From contig NZ_CP130749.1 in assembly GCF_030563405.1 (NCBI RefSeq), positions 868,001 to 932,000 on the forward strand: 64,000 nucleotides of DNA, in the 5' to 3' direction. A program made the position numbers and the translations under genes. The DNA is from Vibrio sp. SNU_ST1 (GTDB taxonomy: Bacteria; Pseudomonadota; Gammaproteobacteria; Enterobacterales; Vibrionaceae). Positions 18,886 to 27,104 of this stretch are shown here, piece by piece. The notes below the pieces were generated by a model that ran no database searches, was not told where the DNA came from, and saw nothing but the letters and a program-made list of their open reading frames with translations. Each line of letters begins with the position of its first letter. The first letter of the stretch is position 1.

Positions 18886-20475
18886 ATGGATTTGACCTTA
18901 CCACCTGACCTACGAGTTTTAATTGTCGACGACTCCAAGAGTGCAACTATTCTTATAAAGCAGCAACTCTCGAGCTTGGGCATCTCACATGATTGCATCT
19001 TTATTGCGACCGACTATCGACAAGCAATTAAAGCGGTCGAGAGTCACTATTTTCATGTACTCCTCATCGATTACCACCTAGAGCAATTCTTCACGGGCTT
19101 TGAACTTTTGGGTATTCTGTATCGAAATCGCCTAATAGACCACACTGTGGCGACAATCTTGCTCTCTGGGGATATGCGTCAAGAAACGGTATTAACTGCC
19201 CTTTCAGGCGAGGCACACCATTTCGTTTCTAAACCGATTCATACTCAGAGGTTAGGTAAAAAGATCCAAAGTGCTGTGTCCGTCTCGAAGAAGCTGACAC
19301 AACTGAACGAGTTATATCCAATCACCAGTCAGGATAAATTGGCTCAAGCATTAGCGATCTCGCCTAATGGCACTAGCGTTCAATTCGAAGCGACACTGAT
19401 TGAACATTTAATTTCAGGTAAGAAATGGCAATTACTCTCTAGCGTCATTAACCACTCAAAAACCAACATGCACCCGACAAAACTGGTTGCTGAAGCTCTG
19501 ATTCTCGACAGTTTAGGCAAACAGAATCTAGCCATAGATAAGCTCCACAACTTTCTGATAGCGCAGCCACTATCATTGAGCGTCATTGACTGCTTAAGCT
19601 GTATCTACGAAAAACATAAGATGCTGCTTCCTGCTCTGAAATTAGCGATTCGTGCATTTGAGATGACACCAAGTATCAGCCATCGTGCAATCAGAGCGAT
19701 TGACTTGGCTGAGAACGCAGACAACACACGTATGATCATAAAGTTAGGTGAGATGTATGCGACCCATATTTCAGCTGCTGACATTGATGTCATCCACTCC
19801 ATTTGTGCGCACTTTAATTCGTTAAAAGCGACTTATCAGCGCGAAACACAACTAAAGTACAAACGTATTTTGCTTGAGCATGCCAACCAATTCACCGAGT
19901 TGGTAAACCTGAAACTTCCGGTAAAACAACAGCAGCAGGTTTTGGCCAGCCTTGCCCTGTTTCAGAGCAGTATCTTGCTCATCGAAAATAGCCCTCAGGT
20001 TGCCCACAAAAAATTGATTAGAACTTCAACGCTGTTAGCTAATAATTTCCACAGCCAACCGACTTACTTGCTCGCTCAACTATTACCACTGCTCGTCCAT
20101 TTTGGGGAGTACTCTCTTTATCACTTAGCAGTGGAATGCCTAAAATCTCGTGGAGAAACAGTAAACCACAAACTTGAGTCCAAAAATGTCGACCCTTCAA
20201 CTTGTATAAACATTGAAAATTTTGGGTCAATACAGGAATTAAAAGATTATATTCACAGTTACCCATATTCAGTTGCCGCCAAACTTGACTATATATATGC
20301 CGTCCATAAAGCTCATATAGATGAAAAACTTAGCGACGGCTATTTAGAAGAAATCTTACAGTTAGAACTTCCGCCAAAATGGAACCAATGGATTAGTGAC
20401 TCATTAAAGTATGGTTTTTCCACTAAGCCACCTAGCCCATTTTCAACATGCAGCCGACAGGAGTCCATATGCTAG
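18886..20475 (+). CDS. Response regulator with C-terminal TPR-like region
   Basis: A 529-residue cytoplasmic protein. The receiver domain spans about residues 8-130: acidic pair in IVDDSKS, phosphoacceptor Asp62 in LLIDYHLE, and the conserved Lys in FVSKPIH. The rest is helical and TPR-like (about 150-510), with no DNA-binding domain or enzyme visible, so output is probably by protein-protein interaction. ATG at 18886 has TGAGG just before it; an in-frame TTG lies 15 bases upstream. The stop overlaps the start of the Hpt gene by seven bases, so the two proteins are translationally coupled and probably act in one phosphorelay. It lies next to the polysaccharide locus. Confidence 0.8.
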   Translation: MDLTLPPDLRVLIVDDSKSATILIKQQLSSLGISHDCIFIATDYRQAIKAVESHYFHVLLIDYHLEQFFTGFELLGILYRNRLIDHTVATILLSGDMRQETVLTALSGEAHHFVSKPIHTQRLGKKIQSAVSVSKKLTQLNELYPITSQDKLAQALAISPNGTSVQFEATLIEHLISGKKWQLLSSVINHSKTNMHPTKLVAEALILDSLGKQNLAIDKLHNFLIAQPLSLSVIDCLSCIYEKHKMLLPALKLAIRAFEMTPSISHRAIRAIDLAENADNTRMIIKLGEMYATHISAADIDVIHSICAHFNSLKATYQRETQLKYKRILLEHANQFTELVNLKLPVKQQQQVLASLALFQSSILLIENSPQVAHKKLIRTSTLLANNFHSQPTYLLAQLLPLLVHFGEYSLYHLAVECLKSRGETVNHKLESKNVDPSTCINIENFGSIQELKDYIHSYPYSVAAKLDYIYAVHKAHIDEKLSDGYLEEILQLELPPKWNQWISDSLKYGFSTKPPSPFSTCSRQESIC

Positions 20476-20804
20476 ATTTTGATGCCTTAAACGCTTACTT
20501 AGATAACGACAGAGATGTGATATTTGCTGTGTTGTCGACCTATCAAGAAGACCACGCGAATGCACTAGAAGAGATTCAAGAGCTCGTAAGTCAACAAGAC
20601 TGGGGCAAGCTTCACTTTATCGTACACACACTAAAAGGAATCTTAGTCAGTTTTGGTGAAGATACGGCAACGGTCGCGTTAGAAAATGTCGAACAAAACA
20701 CCTTAAAGAACCTTGCACCACAAGATGGTGATCTATCCATAATTTATAAAGAAGTTGAGATAATCAATAAACAGATCGAAGACGCATTAGTTCAATATTG
20801 CTAA
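20469..20804 (+). CDS. Stand-alone Hpt phosphotransfer protein
   Basis: A 111-residue all-helical protein with the histidine phosphotransfer motif FIVHTLKGILVSFG, where His53 is the probable phosphorylated residue followed by the usual Lys-Gly. Such proteins relay phosphate between the receiver of a hybrid kinase and a response regulator. The start at 20469 has AGGAG at good distance. It overlaps the preceding response-regulator gene by seven bases. No kinase is adjacent; the hybrid kinase at 46.6-49.8 kb has two receivers but no Hpt domain and is one candidate partner (inference). A strong terminator follows. Confidence 0.85.
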   Translation: MLDFDALNAYLDNDRDVIFAVLSTYQEDHANALEEIQELVSQQDWGKLHFIVHTLKGILVSFGEDTATVALENVEQNTLKNLAPQDGDLSIIYKEVEIINKQIEDALVQYC

Positions 20805-20854
20805 TACAGTCTGTTCATATCTAAGTCTCTAACTACAACGACTTCCTACAACGT

Positions 20855-20885
20855 AAAAAGAGCTAAGTATCACTTAGCTCTTTTT
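20855..20885. terminator. Bidirectional rho-independent terminator
   Basis: A near-perfect inverted repeat (AAAAAGAGCTAAGT / ACTTAGCTCTTTTT) with a short loop and A/T runs on both flanks. It separates the plus-strand Hpt gene from the minus-strand polysaccharide operon that ends at 20918 and should stop both. Confidence 0.88.
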
Positions 20886-20917
20886 ATTTCGTCTATTGGC
20901 TAGTCACCGTTTTGGCA

Positions 20918-22207
20918 CTACGCATGTAAACCAGGTTGGGCACTCAATGATTTTGCACTCGTGATCCAATGACGTACAGACTGGGGAGACATCACTCGTG
21001 GGTTACCTAAATCACTGTCACCTGCTGCTGCCAGTTCTGGTGGCAATACATTTATGATTAATTCTAAGTCTTCGTGGGAATTAATTTCTCGCGTAAAGAC
21101 ATCAGCCATCTCCTCACTGTAGTCTCCGCCACGCGCTCTAGCAGCTTTAACAAGCCCATCAAGTAGCACATACCATGTCGTCATCGGCCCTTGAACCACT
21201 GACGCAGACTCAGCCGCAGAATCGATAAATGCAAAAGGCACGGTCACAATCGGTTGGTTGAATTCCATCGCTGCAAAAATCCAATCCGTATCAAATGAGA
21301 AATCAAAGACTGTTGGGTTTTCTAATATTTTTTCTAATATATTTCGGCCGTATAACTTAAACGCCGCTTGAGTATCTTTAATTCCACTATCAAAAATTTG
21401 TGCACCGATCATTCGTTGCATATGGCGAAGCGTCTTAATCCCAACTCCCCAACGCTCTTCTTGTTTTACCAATATCGAGTCAACGTGCTTTCTATTACCT
21501 AAGACGACTTGCGTACCTTCGCGATTATATGGCGCTAGCGCAAGGCCAATCTGCCCAAGATGAACAGAGTTATCAGCATCTGTATATAAAACGGCATCGA
21601 CTCCATCTTTTAAAGATTGTTCACAACCTAAAATAATGGCTCCACCTTTGCGAGAGTCATCAGCACAAGCTAGATTTCTTAAAGCCCCATGCTCTACAGG
21701 TAACGTATCAGCTAAGCGTAATACCTGAATTTTTGCGCTCGTTGCTGCGTCATAACCCGCTTTGATGTTCTCTGCAATAGAAGCACTCCCATGCGGACAA
21801 CCATCGTCAACGGCATATAGCTTCCAATTAACATTAGTATCTTCTGTCACCCATTGTAATTGCTCTACTTTAGTACGCAGAGAGTCCTCTCCATGGGGAT
21901 TATCAGAACTCTTGGGCTGCAGACGATTTTGCTCACCCCACATCGCAAAGACCACGCCGACCTCTACAGGCTGACAAATGGCCTGGGTCTCTTTACGTGA
22001 TTGGACTAGTTTAACAGCAAGTTTAAATTCTAGTGGGGCGCTGAATTGAAGAGACAAGTCATTCAAATTTTGTATGGTGAGGTTATCTATAGCTAATAGT
22101 CGGTCAGCAAGCCTAAGTAAGCTGCTTTGGTGTTGCGGTTCTGTAAGATCGAAATGTTCGTTAGAAGCGTTCAAAAGTTCAAGAGCGGTAGACAATGAAG
22201 TATCCAT
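20918..22207 (-). CDS. GT2-type glycosyltransferase (GT-A fold), last gene of polysaccharide operon
   Basis: A 429-residue soluble protein. A GT-A core spans about residues 80-330: VVFAMWGEQ at the first strand, the nucleotide-binding Asp pair AVDDGCPHG, the metal-binding D-x-D in YTDADNS, and a later acidic motif in FSFDTDWIF. No transmembrane segment is seen, so it acts in the cytoplasm or at the membrane face. An N-terminal helical extension (1-75) and a C-terminal helical tail (340-429) are additional. It could start the polymer, decorate it or make a sugar precursor. It is the last gene of the 11-gene minus-strand run, 73 bases after the GH16 gene. Confidence 0.75.
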   Translation of the reverse strand: MDTSLSTALELLNASNEHFDLTEPQHQSSLLRLADRLLAIDNLTIQNLNDLSLQFSAPLEFKLAVKLVQSRKETQAICQPVEVGVVFAMWGEQNRLQPKSSDNPHGEDSLRTKVEQLQWVTEDTNVNWKLYAVDDGCPHGSASIAENIKAGYDAATSAKIQVLRLADTLPVEHGALRNLACADDSRKGGAIILGCEQSLKDGVDAVLYTDADNSVHLGQIGLALAPYNREGTQVVLGNRKHVDSILVKQEERWGVGIKTLRHMQRMIGAQIFDSGIKDTQAAFKLYGRNILEKILENPTVFDFSFDTDWIFAAMEFNQPIVTVPFAFIDSAAESASVVQGPMTTWYVLLDGLVKAARARGGDYSEEMADVFTREINSHEDLELIINVLPPELAAAGDSDLGNPRVMSPQSVRHWITSAKSLSAQPGLHA

Positions 22208-22280
22208 ACATATTCCCTAGCGTGATGTTGTTATAATCACCTTTAGAATAGTATGCAAACCAACTCATATCAAACTTATG

Positions 22281-23075
22281 TCATTGATTTTTTGAACAAG
22301 GTTTTCCTTGCTTAAAACTGAAGTTTCTATACTTAGCTCGATACGTTTTTTTCCTATCTTCTCGGAACTTACCGGCCCAGTTACTGATCTCTGGGTCTGT
22401 CGCCCATATATTAGCCATAATACGTAAATACGAGCTTTCAATACTTGGAATAGGGTCATATTGGCTGTCGTTTATACGTAATACCAAGTTGCCATCTATA
22501 TACCATTCAAGCTTATCTTCTCCCCAATATATTCCGTAGCGATGGAAATCTTTGGATGCATCAAACCCTAAAAAAATAAGTGTCTCATGCGAGTTTGTGT
22601 AGCTGTCATCATCAGTCCAAAAATTCAGTTGGACCATATTGGTATTAGAACCAAGAAATTCGATGTCTATTTCATTGTGTATTCCATTGCCGCCTTCAGG
22701 TTTGTCGTAAGGTCCCGAAAACAAAAAGAAAGAACTAACAACCCCGGGGGCTTTTGCTGGTTTCATGTCTATCTCATAGCAACCGTATGGATAAAACTCC
22801 GTACTTCGAATCTCTCCCCCATAAAAGCTCAATTTACCGTCATCAGTTAACACGGGATCTGGCGACAATGAGAGAGTCATCCCTCTCTTGTTGAAACTAA
22901 CCGCGTCAGCGTCCCATCGACTTGCGAATGGAAACCCATTTTCCCACCCATCAGACAACCACCAGAGGTCGCTATCTAAGTCCCTCAATGGGTCTTCGAA
23001 GCTCTCCCCATAAACAGTGGCACTAGATAAAACTAACGCAACGGCGATAGCAGAATATGTTTTGGATAATGGCAT
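22281..23075 (-). CDS. GH16 family beta-glucanase, lichenase/ExoK-like, secreted
   Basis: A 264-residue exported enzyme with a signal peptide (residues 1-23). The jelly-roll core contains the GH16 catalytic motif NEIDIEFLG: Glu135 is the expected nucleophile and Glu139 the acid/base. Surrounding sequence (YGGEIRS, GVVSSFF, LGFDASKDFHRYGIYW) is very like Bacillus-type 1,3-1,4-beta-glucanases and the rhizobial EPS depolymerase ExoK. It probably cleaves or trims a beta-glucan in the periplasm or outside the cell. Its place inside a synthase operon points to a role in polymer length control or release. The start is ambiguous: an in-frame GTG 12 bases upstream is possible. Confidence 0.88.
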   Translation of the reverse strand: MPLSKTYSAIAVALVLSSATVYGESFEDPLRDLDSDLWWLSDGWENGFPFASRWDADAVSFNKRGMTLSLSPDPVLTDDGKLSFYGGEIRSTEFYPYGCYEIDMKPAKAPGVVSSFFLFSGPYDKPEGGNGIHNEIDIEFLGSNTNMVQLNFWTDDDSYTNSHETLIFLGFDASKDFHRYGIYWGEDKLEWYIDGNLVLRINDSQYDPIPSIESSYLRIMANIWATDPEISNWAGKFREDRKKTYRAKYRNFSFKQGKPCSKNQ

Positions 23076-23145
23076 GGGCAAACACACTTATTCATTGAGT
23101 TTCACTATCAAGCGTAATACATATGCCATAAATTTCATCCTAGAT

Positions 23146-24300
23146 TTAGTCTTCGGTTACTGGAATAAAACTTCTTCTTTGTACGGCTTCCACTGCAGGA
23201 GCAGAATTCAAGCCTAAATTACCTTTGGGAATCGTTTTAGTTTCAACAGGATGAGGCTCTGGTGAAGTAGATTGCACATTGGATTCTGAAATTGGTTCAA
23301 CATCGCCAAGCGGAGAAATAATAACCACTGGTTGGATCTCATCATTTCCATTCGGAGATTCTGCACTCTTACTTTTGACTTGTTGATTCGTTGAATGGGA
23401 AGCCTTGTTATCTATTGGTTCGTTAGCTGATAACTCTTTCGTTGTAGGAAGCTCTTTCATTATAGAGATATTGCTCGTTACAACTTCTGCTTTAGGATGA
23501 ACTCGGCTTTTAGGTGAATTAATGTCTGAGCCACTGTAATTAATCGTTCCTCCGGTACTGGCTCTCTGTACCACATTGGAACCTTCACCACTCGCCCCTG
23601 ACAAATCGCTCGTTTGTGGATTGGCCGCTTTAACCTCTGAATTAGTACTTTTCGACGTAGGAGATGGTTCGACCACGAAGGTCGGTTTATTTGAAAACTC
23701 ATTGTTGAGCATCAGTTTTCCATTCGGTGTGTATTGTTTTAGCTGATCACCTTTGGCTAATGGTTTGTTTGAGCGTTTTACCGGTGGAGGTGGTGAAGCA
23801 ATCAACCCCGTTGCCGGTGCATCGTAATTAAACACTCCAAGCTTTTGGTCCCATATATCGATAAGAGAAGAGAGTTGAACCCATGAGTCATTCACAAAAC
23901 CACTCGCATCCCCTGAATTTGTGGCAACAGAGAAACGAGCATTGAATTGATTATATTCACTCTGTAATTGCTGCTTGTACTCAAGCCAATTGCTTCCCCC
24001 CATTAAGAAATATCGAACACTATTGGACCAATATTCGTAAGCAATCGGATCTTGGCTTTTCTCTGCCGCAATCGCAGCCAACGCATCCGCTAAACCAGCA
24101 GTTAACCACATTTGCTTGGTTCCTAACTTAGGTTCCATACTCAGGGCTCTATTTGCTTGTTGATGCATTAAATTAGCCGCTTGGATATACCGGCCTTGTG
24201 AGACCATCAATGTCGGCGTACTCAGAAGATCAATTGATGCTTGGTTTAATGCGTAAGAAGGAAACGACATGACAAGCAATAGTATCCATACTCTGTTCAT
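23146..24300 (-). CDS. Exported protein of polysaccharide operon, function unknown
   Basis: A 384-residue protein with a signal peptide (residues 1-17, ending SYA). Residues about 20-150 are helical and TPR-like (VSQGRYIQAANLMHQQANRA looks like one repeat). From about 165 on it is low complexity, rich in Ser, Pro, Thr, Asn and Lys, with a PPPP run, and probably disordered. I recognise no family. Its start overlaps the stop of the upstream DUF3131 gene in ATGA, so it is coupled to it. A periplasmic scaffold for the secretion machine, like the TPR proteins of other synthase-dependent systems, is a reasonable but unproven idea. Confidence 0.72.
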   Translation of the reverse strand: MNRVWILLLVMSFPSYALNQASIDLLSTPTLMVSQGRYIQAANLMHQQANRALSMEPKLGTKQMWLTAGLADALAAIAAEKSQDPIAYEYWSNSVRYFLMGGSNWLEYKQQLQSEYNQFNARFSVATNSGDASGFVNDSWVQLSSLIDIWDQKLGVFNYDAPATGLIASPPPPVKRSNKPLAKGDQLKQYTPNGKLMLNNEFSNKPTFVVEPSPTSKSTNSEVKAANPQTSDLSGASGEGSNVVQRASTGGTINYSGSDINSPKSRVHPKAEVVTSNISIMKELPTTKELSANEPIDNKASHSTNQQVKSKSAESPNGNDEIQPVVIISPLGDVEPISESNVQSTSPEPHPVETKTIPKGNLGLNSAPAVEAVQRRSFIPVTED

Positions 24301-25679
24301 CGGAATGTCTCTATTAAGCAACGACCAGGATGGTCGAAACGAGAGTTAAATTTTACATCTCTATATTCTTTATCAGTAGTCGATTGGTACAACTTGCCCT
24401 TTTGCTTATAAAGCAAAGCTTGAAGCACCCCCGCATTAGTTTTCAAACTGATGCTTTTTTCATAAGCACTGGTTAGTTCGTAACGCCCCTCATACCAACC
24501 TCGCTGAGGGTCATACAACTCTTTTACTAGAGTCATCAGTCGATCGGTATAATCCGTTTTCCACAATGCCCACATTTGAAAAGCGACTCTTGTTGAAACC
24601 AGTGCTAAATCATCATGAGAACTGCCATCTTCGGCCAACGTTATCCAAGGCGTACCCAACCCATAAATAGCGTCATAGACAAAGTATGGTTCTCCGGTAA
24701 CAACATGCTCTCCTCGCGCAGTGTAGATTCTTTCATTATCCCAGCGAGCTTCTTGAACTTGGTAAATAGCATCAGCCATCGCAGACAAAGTTTGATTAGT
24801 ATGGGTAGCGTCACTTGAAGTCGTATCTCCAACCTTGTCCCAATTAAATTCTAAGCCCATCCATAGATAAGGGGTCGAATAGACGGGTCTCAATACATTA
24901 AACACTCGCGGATCTCGACCATCGAAAATCAAGTCGATATCGTAAATAGTTGCCACATCATAAGGTTCAATATTCATGGCTTTTTCAGGAACAATTTGCC
25001 AGTCAAGATAACCATAAGAGGTATACTCTTCGATACCCAGCCGACCTTCTTTATAGCGTATAAGCTGGCCATCTTGAATTAGGCCACCGTACAACTCACC
25101 ATCAAGGCTAATTAACTCACAAAAGTTCCACCTCAAGACTGCTTTATCTACATACTCTGAAAACTCAGGTGAATGTCGCTTCACAATTGCTAGCACAATC
25201 AGTAAACGACCGACATCTAAAGACGACCAACCTATGTCTTGCGGTTGGTTTCCATAGTTCACCATTCCCCCACTTTGCGTGCTGTAGACTTTGTTAGGGG
25301 CATAACCATAACTCAGGTCCATTTTGTTGAGAAACGCCAATACCAACGTCAAACGCTCGTCATATTGCTTATTGGTTATAAACTCGAATTCCTTGGCCGC
25401 AATTAGAGAAATCAAATAGTCAGCCAAGCCTGCCATGTTTGTTGTCGGAAAATTATCCAAACTGTTCACCAACCCTGTTGTGAGTTGGGTGTTGTTATCT
25501 ATATATTTCCATGCGGTTTGAGCCCATAGAAGCTCTTCTTCGGTTAATGGGCCATGACGCCCCTGTCTTACGATTTGAGACTGATTGAGCGCATCAACAC
25601 CATTGCTTACACCTTGGTAAACTACTCCACATCCGGAAATAGATACCGACAACAAAAGTACACTCCACTTCTTCAGCAT
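24297..25679 (-). CDS. DUF3131-type lipoprotein (third copy in operon)
   Basis: A 460-residue lipoprotein (lipobox ISGC, Cys17). From about residue 45 it follows the DUF3131 pattern shared by four proteins in this window: a W-x-Y start (AQTAWKYIDNNTQLTTGLVN), a Tyr/Asn-rich segment ending GWSSLDVGRLL, a GRLGIEEYTSYG motif and the late APYFVYD-like EPYFVYDAIYG. The all-helical pattern resembles an alpha/alpha toroid as in periplasmic glycan-active enzymes (inference). It lies nine bases after the second copy and overlaps the next gene by four bases. Of the set it departs most from the consensus (NMAGLADYL replaces the WDxASYL motif), which may mean a changed or lost activity. Confidence 0.8.
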   Translation of the reverse strand: MLKKWSVLLLSVSISGCGVVYQGVSNGVDALNQSQIVRQGRHGPLTEEELLWAQTAWKYIDNNTQLTTGLVNSLDNFPTTNMAGLADYLISLIAAKEFEFITNKQYDERLTLVLAFLNKMDLSYGYAPNKVYSTQSGGMVNYGNQPQDIGWSSLDVGRLLIVLAIVKRHSPEFSEYVDKAVLRWNFCELISLDGELYGGLIQDGQLIRYKEGRLGIEEYTSYGYLDWQIVPEKAMNIEPYDVATIYDIDLIFDGRDPRVFNVLRPVYSTPYLWMGLEFNWDKVGDTTSSDATHTNQTLSAMADAIYQVQEARWDNERIYTARGEHVVTGEPYFVYDAIYGLGTPWITLAEDGSSHDDLALVSTRVAFQMWALWKTDYTDRLMTLVKELYDPQRGWYEGRYELTSAYEKSISLKTNAGVLQALLYKQKGKLYQSTTDKEYRDVKFNSRFDHPGRCLIETFR

Positions 25680-25688
25680 TCAGTAACC

Positions 25689-27089
25689 TTATTCTACGGG
25701 TACAATCTTTTTACGAGGTAGACATTGGCCTTCATAACCAAACGGCGACTCCAACGCTTTCTCCCATAGGCTTGGCGCTAAGTTATCTTTATAGGTCAAC
25801 AGCTTACCTTGCTTTTTGTACAATAAGATTTCTAAAGTAATCCCATTGTTATTCGACGTGAACGTATTAATAAGTCCGGTACCATTTTCAAATATACCTT
25901 CATAGAACCCTTTTTCGCGGTCATATGCAGTCGAAACATGATCAAACAATAGATCCGTATATGGTGTGTCCCATAAAGCCCACATACCCATAGCGCCTTT
26001 AATCGCTACAGCTGAATACTGAGGTAGATACTCACCGACTTCTGAAATTGTATTCCAAGCAAAACCATCAGTATAAATTGTGTCATAAACGAAATAAGGA
26101 GCTCCTGCTAGTTGGTGCTCGGTTCTAGCAGTAATGATACCCGTTTGCTTATAACGCTCTTCTTGAACTCGGTAAATCTGAAGGGCAAACTCAGCGATCC
26201 ACTCATGTGAGTAATTGTTGTCATGTGGTGAACGGTCTTCGACTAAATCCCAACCCATCTCGATACCGTCTAACACATAACTCTCTGTTACAACGTAACT
26301 GTGAGCTTTGAGTTTTCTTGGGTCACGAGTATCGTAAGGCACGTCGTAACCGAACAGGTTTATAGTGGCATAAGGCTCGGCCATTGCAGCTTGTGTGGTA
26401 TCGAACCCCCAAAGTTCAAACCCTTTAGCTGCATACTCTTCATAGCCTAAACGACCTTCTTGAAGGTACTGAACCTCTTTACCTGGTTCTAGTAGTGCGC
26501 CAAACATGGTGCCGTTCTCATCAACAACGTTGCAGTAGTTCCAACGCAATAGAACTGAATCGATACTTGTCGCGAACTCTGGGTATCTCTGTTTGATGAT
26601 GTAGAGCCAAATCATCAAACGCCCTAAATCCAGTGCCGAGTAACCTATTTCACCTGGTTGGTTACCATAATCCACCTTTTCCGCTGTTTGAGTATTGTAG
26701 GCTTTGTTTGGTAGTTCGCCCTTAAACAAGTCAAGCGTGTTTAATGTAGTCAGAAAGCGTACCAATCGTTTATCAAACTCTTCTTTCTCAATGATTCCTA
26801 ACTCATAGGCACTCGTCATGCCCGCCAAATAAGAAGCCGCATCCCACCATGTAACCGATGGGTAATTATTTACCGCATTCACTAGCCCTGTTGATTCTTG
26901 GTAGTTATTTTCAAAGTACTTCCAAGCAATCCTCGCCATATCCATTTCTTGCTCTGTTAGCTCTCCAGAACGAGGTTGTGGCGTTGTCCAGTGTGTATTT
27001 CTTTCAATAATATCATCAGAGAATTGATTATATTTACTACCGCAACCAACGATTGCAAGAGTGATCAAGCCAACACTAATCGTTCGCAT
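25689..27089 (-). CDS. DUF3131-type lipoprotein (second copy in operon)
   Basis: A 466-residue lipoprotein (lipobox IVGC, Cys16). The domain from about residue 40 has all family motifs: TGLVNAVNNYPSVTWWDAASYL, then NKAYNTQT, GYSALDLGRLM, GRLGYEEYAAKG and APYFVYDTIY. It is a close paralogue of its two operon neighbours. As a lipoprotein it is probably anchored at the inner face of the outer membrane, in the path of an exported glycan. The catalytic function is unknown. AAGGAA precedes the start, and 15 bases separate it from the upstream copy. Confidence 0.82.
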   Translation of the reverse strand: MRTISVGLITLAIVGCGSKYNQFSDDIIERNTHWTTPQPRSGELTEQEMDMARIAWKYFENNYQESTGLVNAVNNYPSVTWWDAASYLAGMTSAYELGIIEKEEFDKRLVRFLTTLNTLDLFKGELPNKAYNTQTAEKVDYGNQPGEIGYSALDLGRLMIWLYIIKQRYPEFATSIDSVLLRWNYCNVVDENGTMFGALLEPGKEVQYLQEGRLGYEEYAAKGFELWGFDTTQAAMAEPYATINLFGYDVPYDTRDPRKLKAHSYVVTESYVLDGIEMGWDLVEDRSPHDNNYSHEWIAEFALQIYRVQEERYKQTGIITARTEHQLAGAPYFVYDTIYTDGFAWNTISEVGEYLPQYSAVAIKGAMGMWALWDTPYTDLLFDHVSTAYDREKGFYEGIFENGTGLINTFTSNNNGITLEILLYKKQGKLLTYKDNLAPSLWEKALESPFGYEGQCLPRKKIVPVE

Positions 27090-27104
27090 ATAAATTCCTT
27101 CTTA

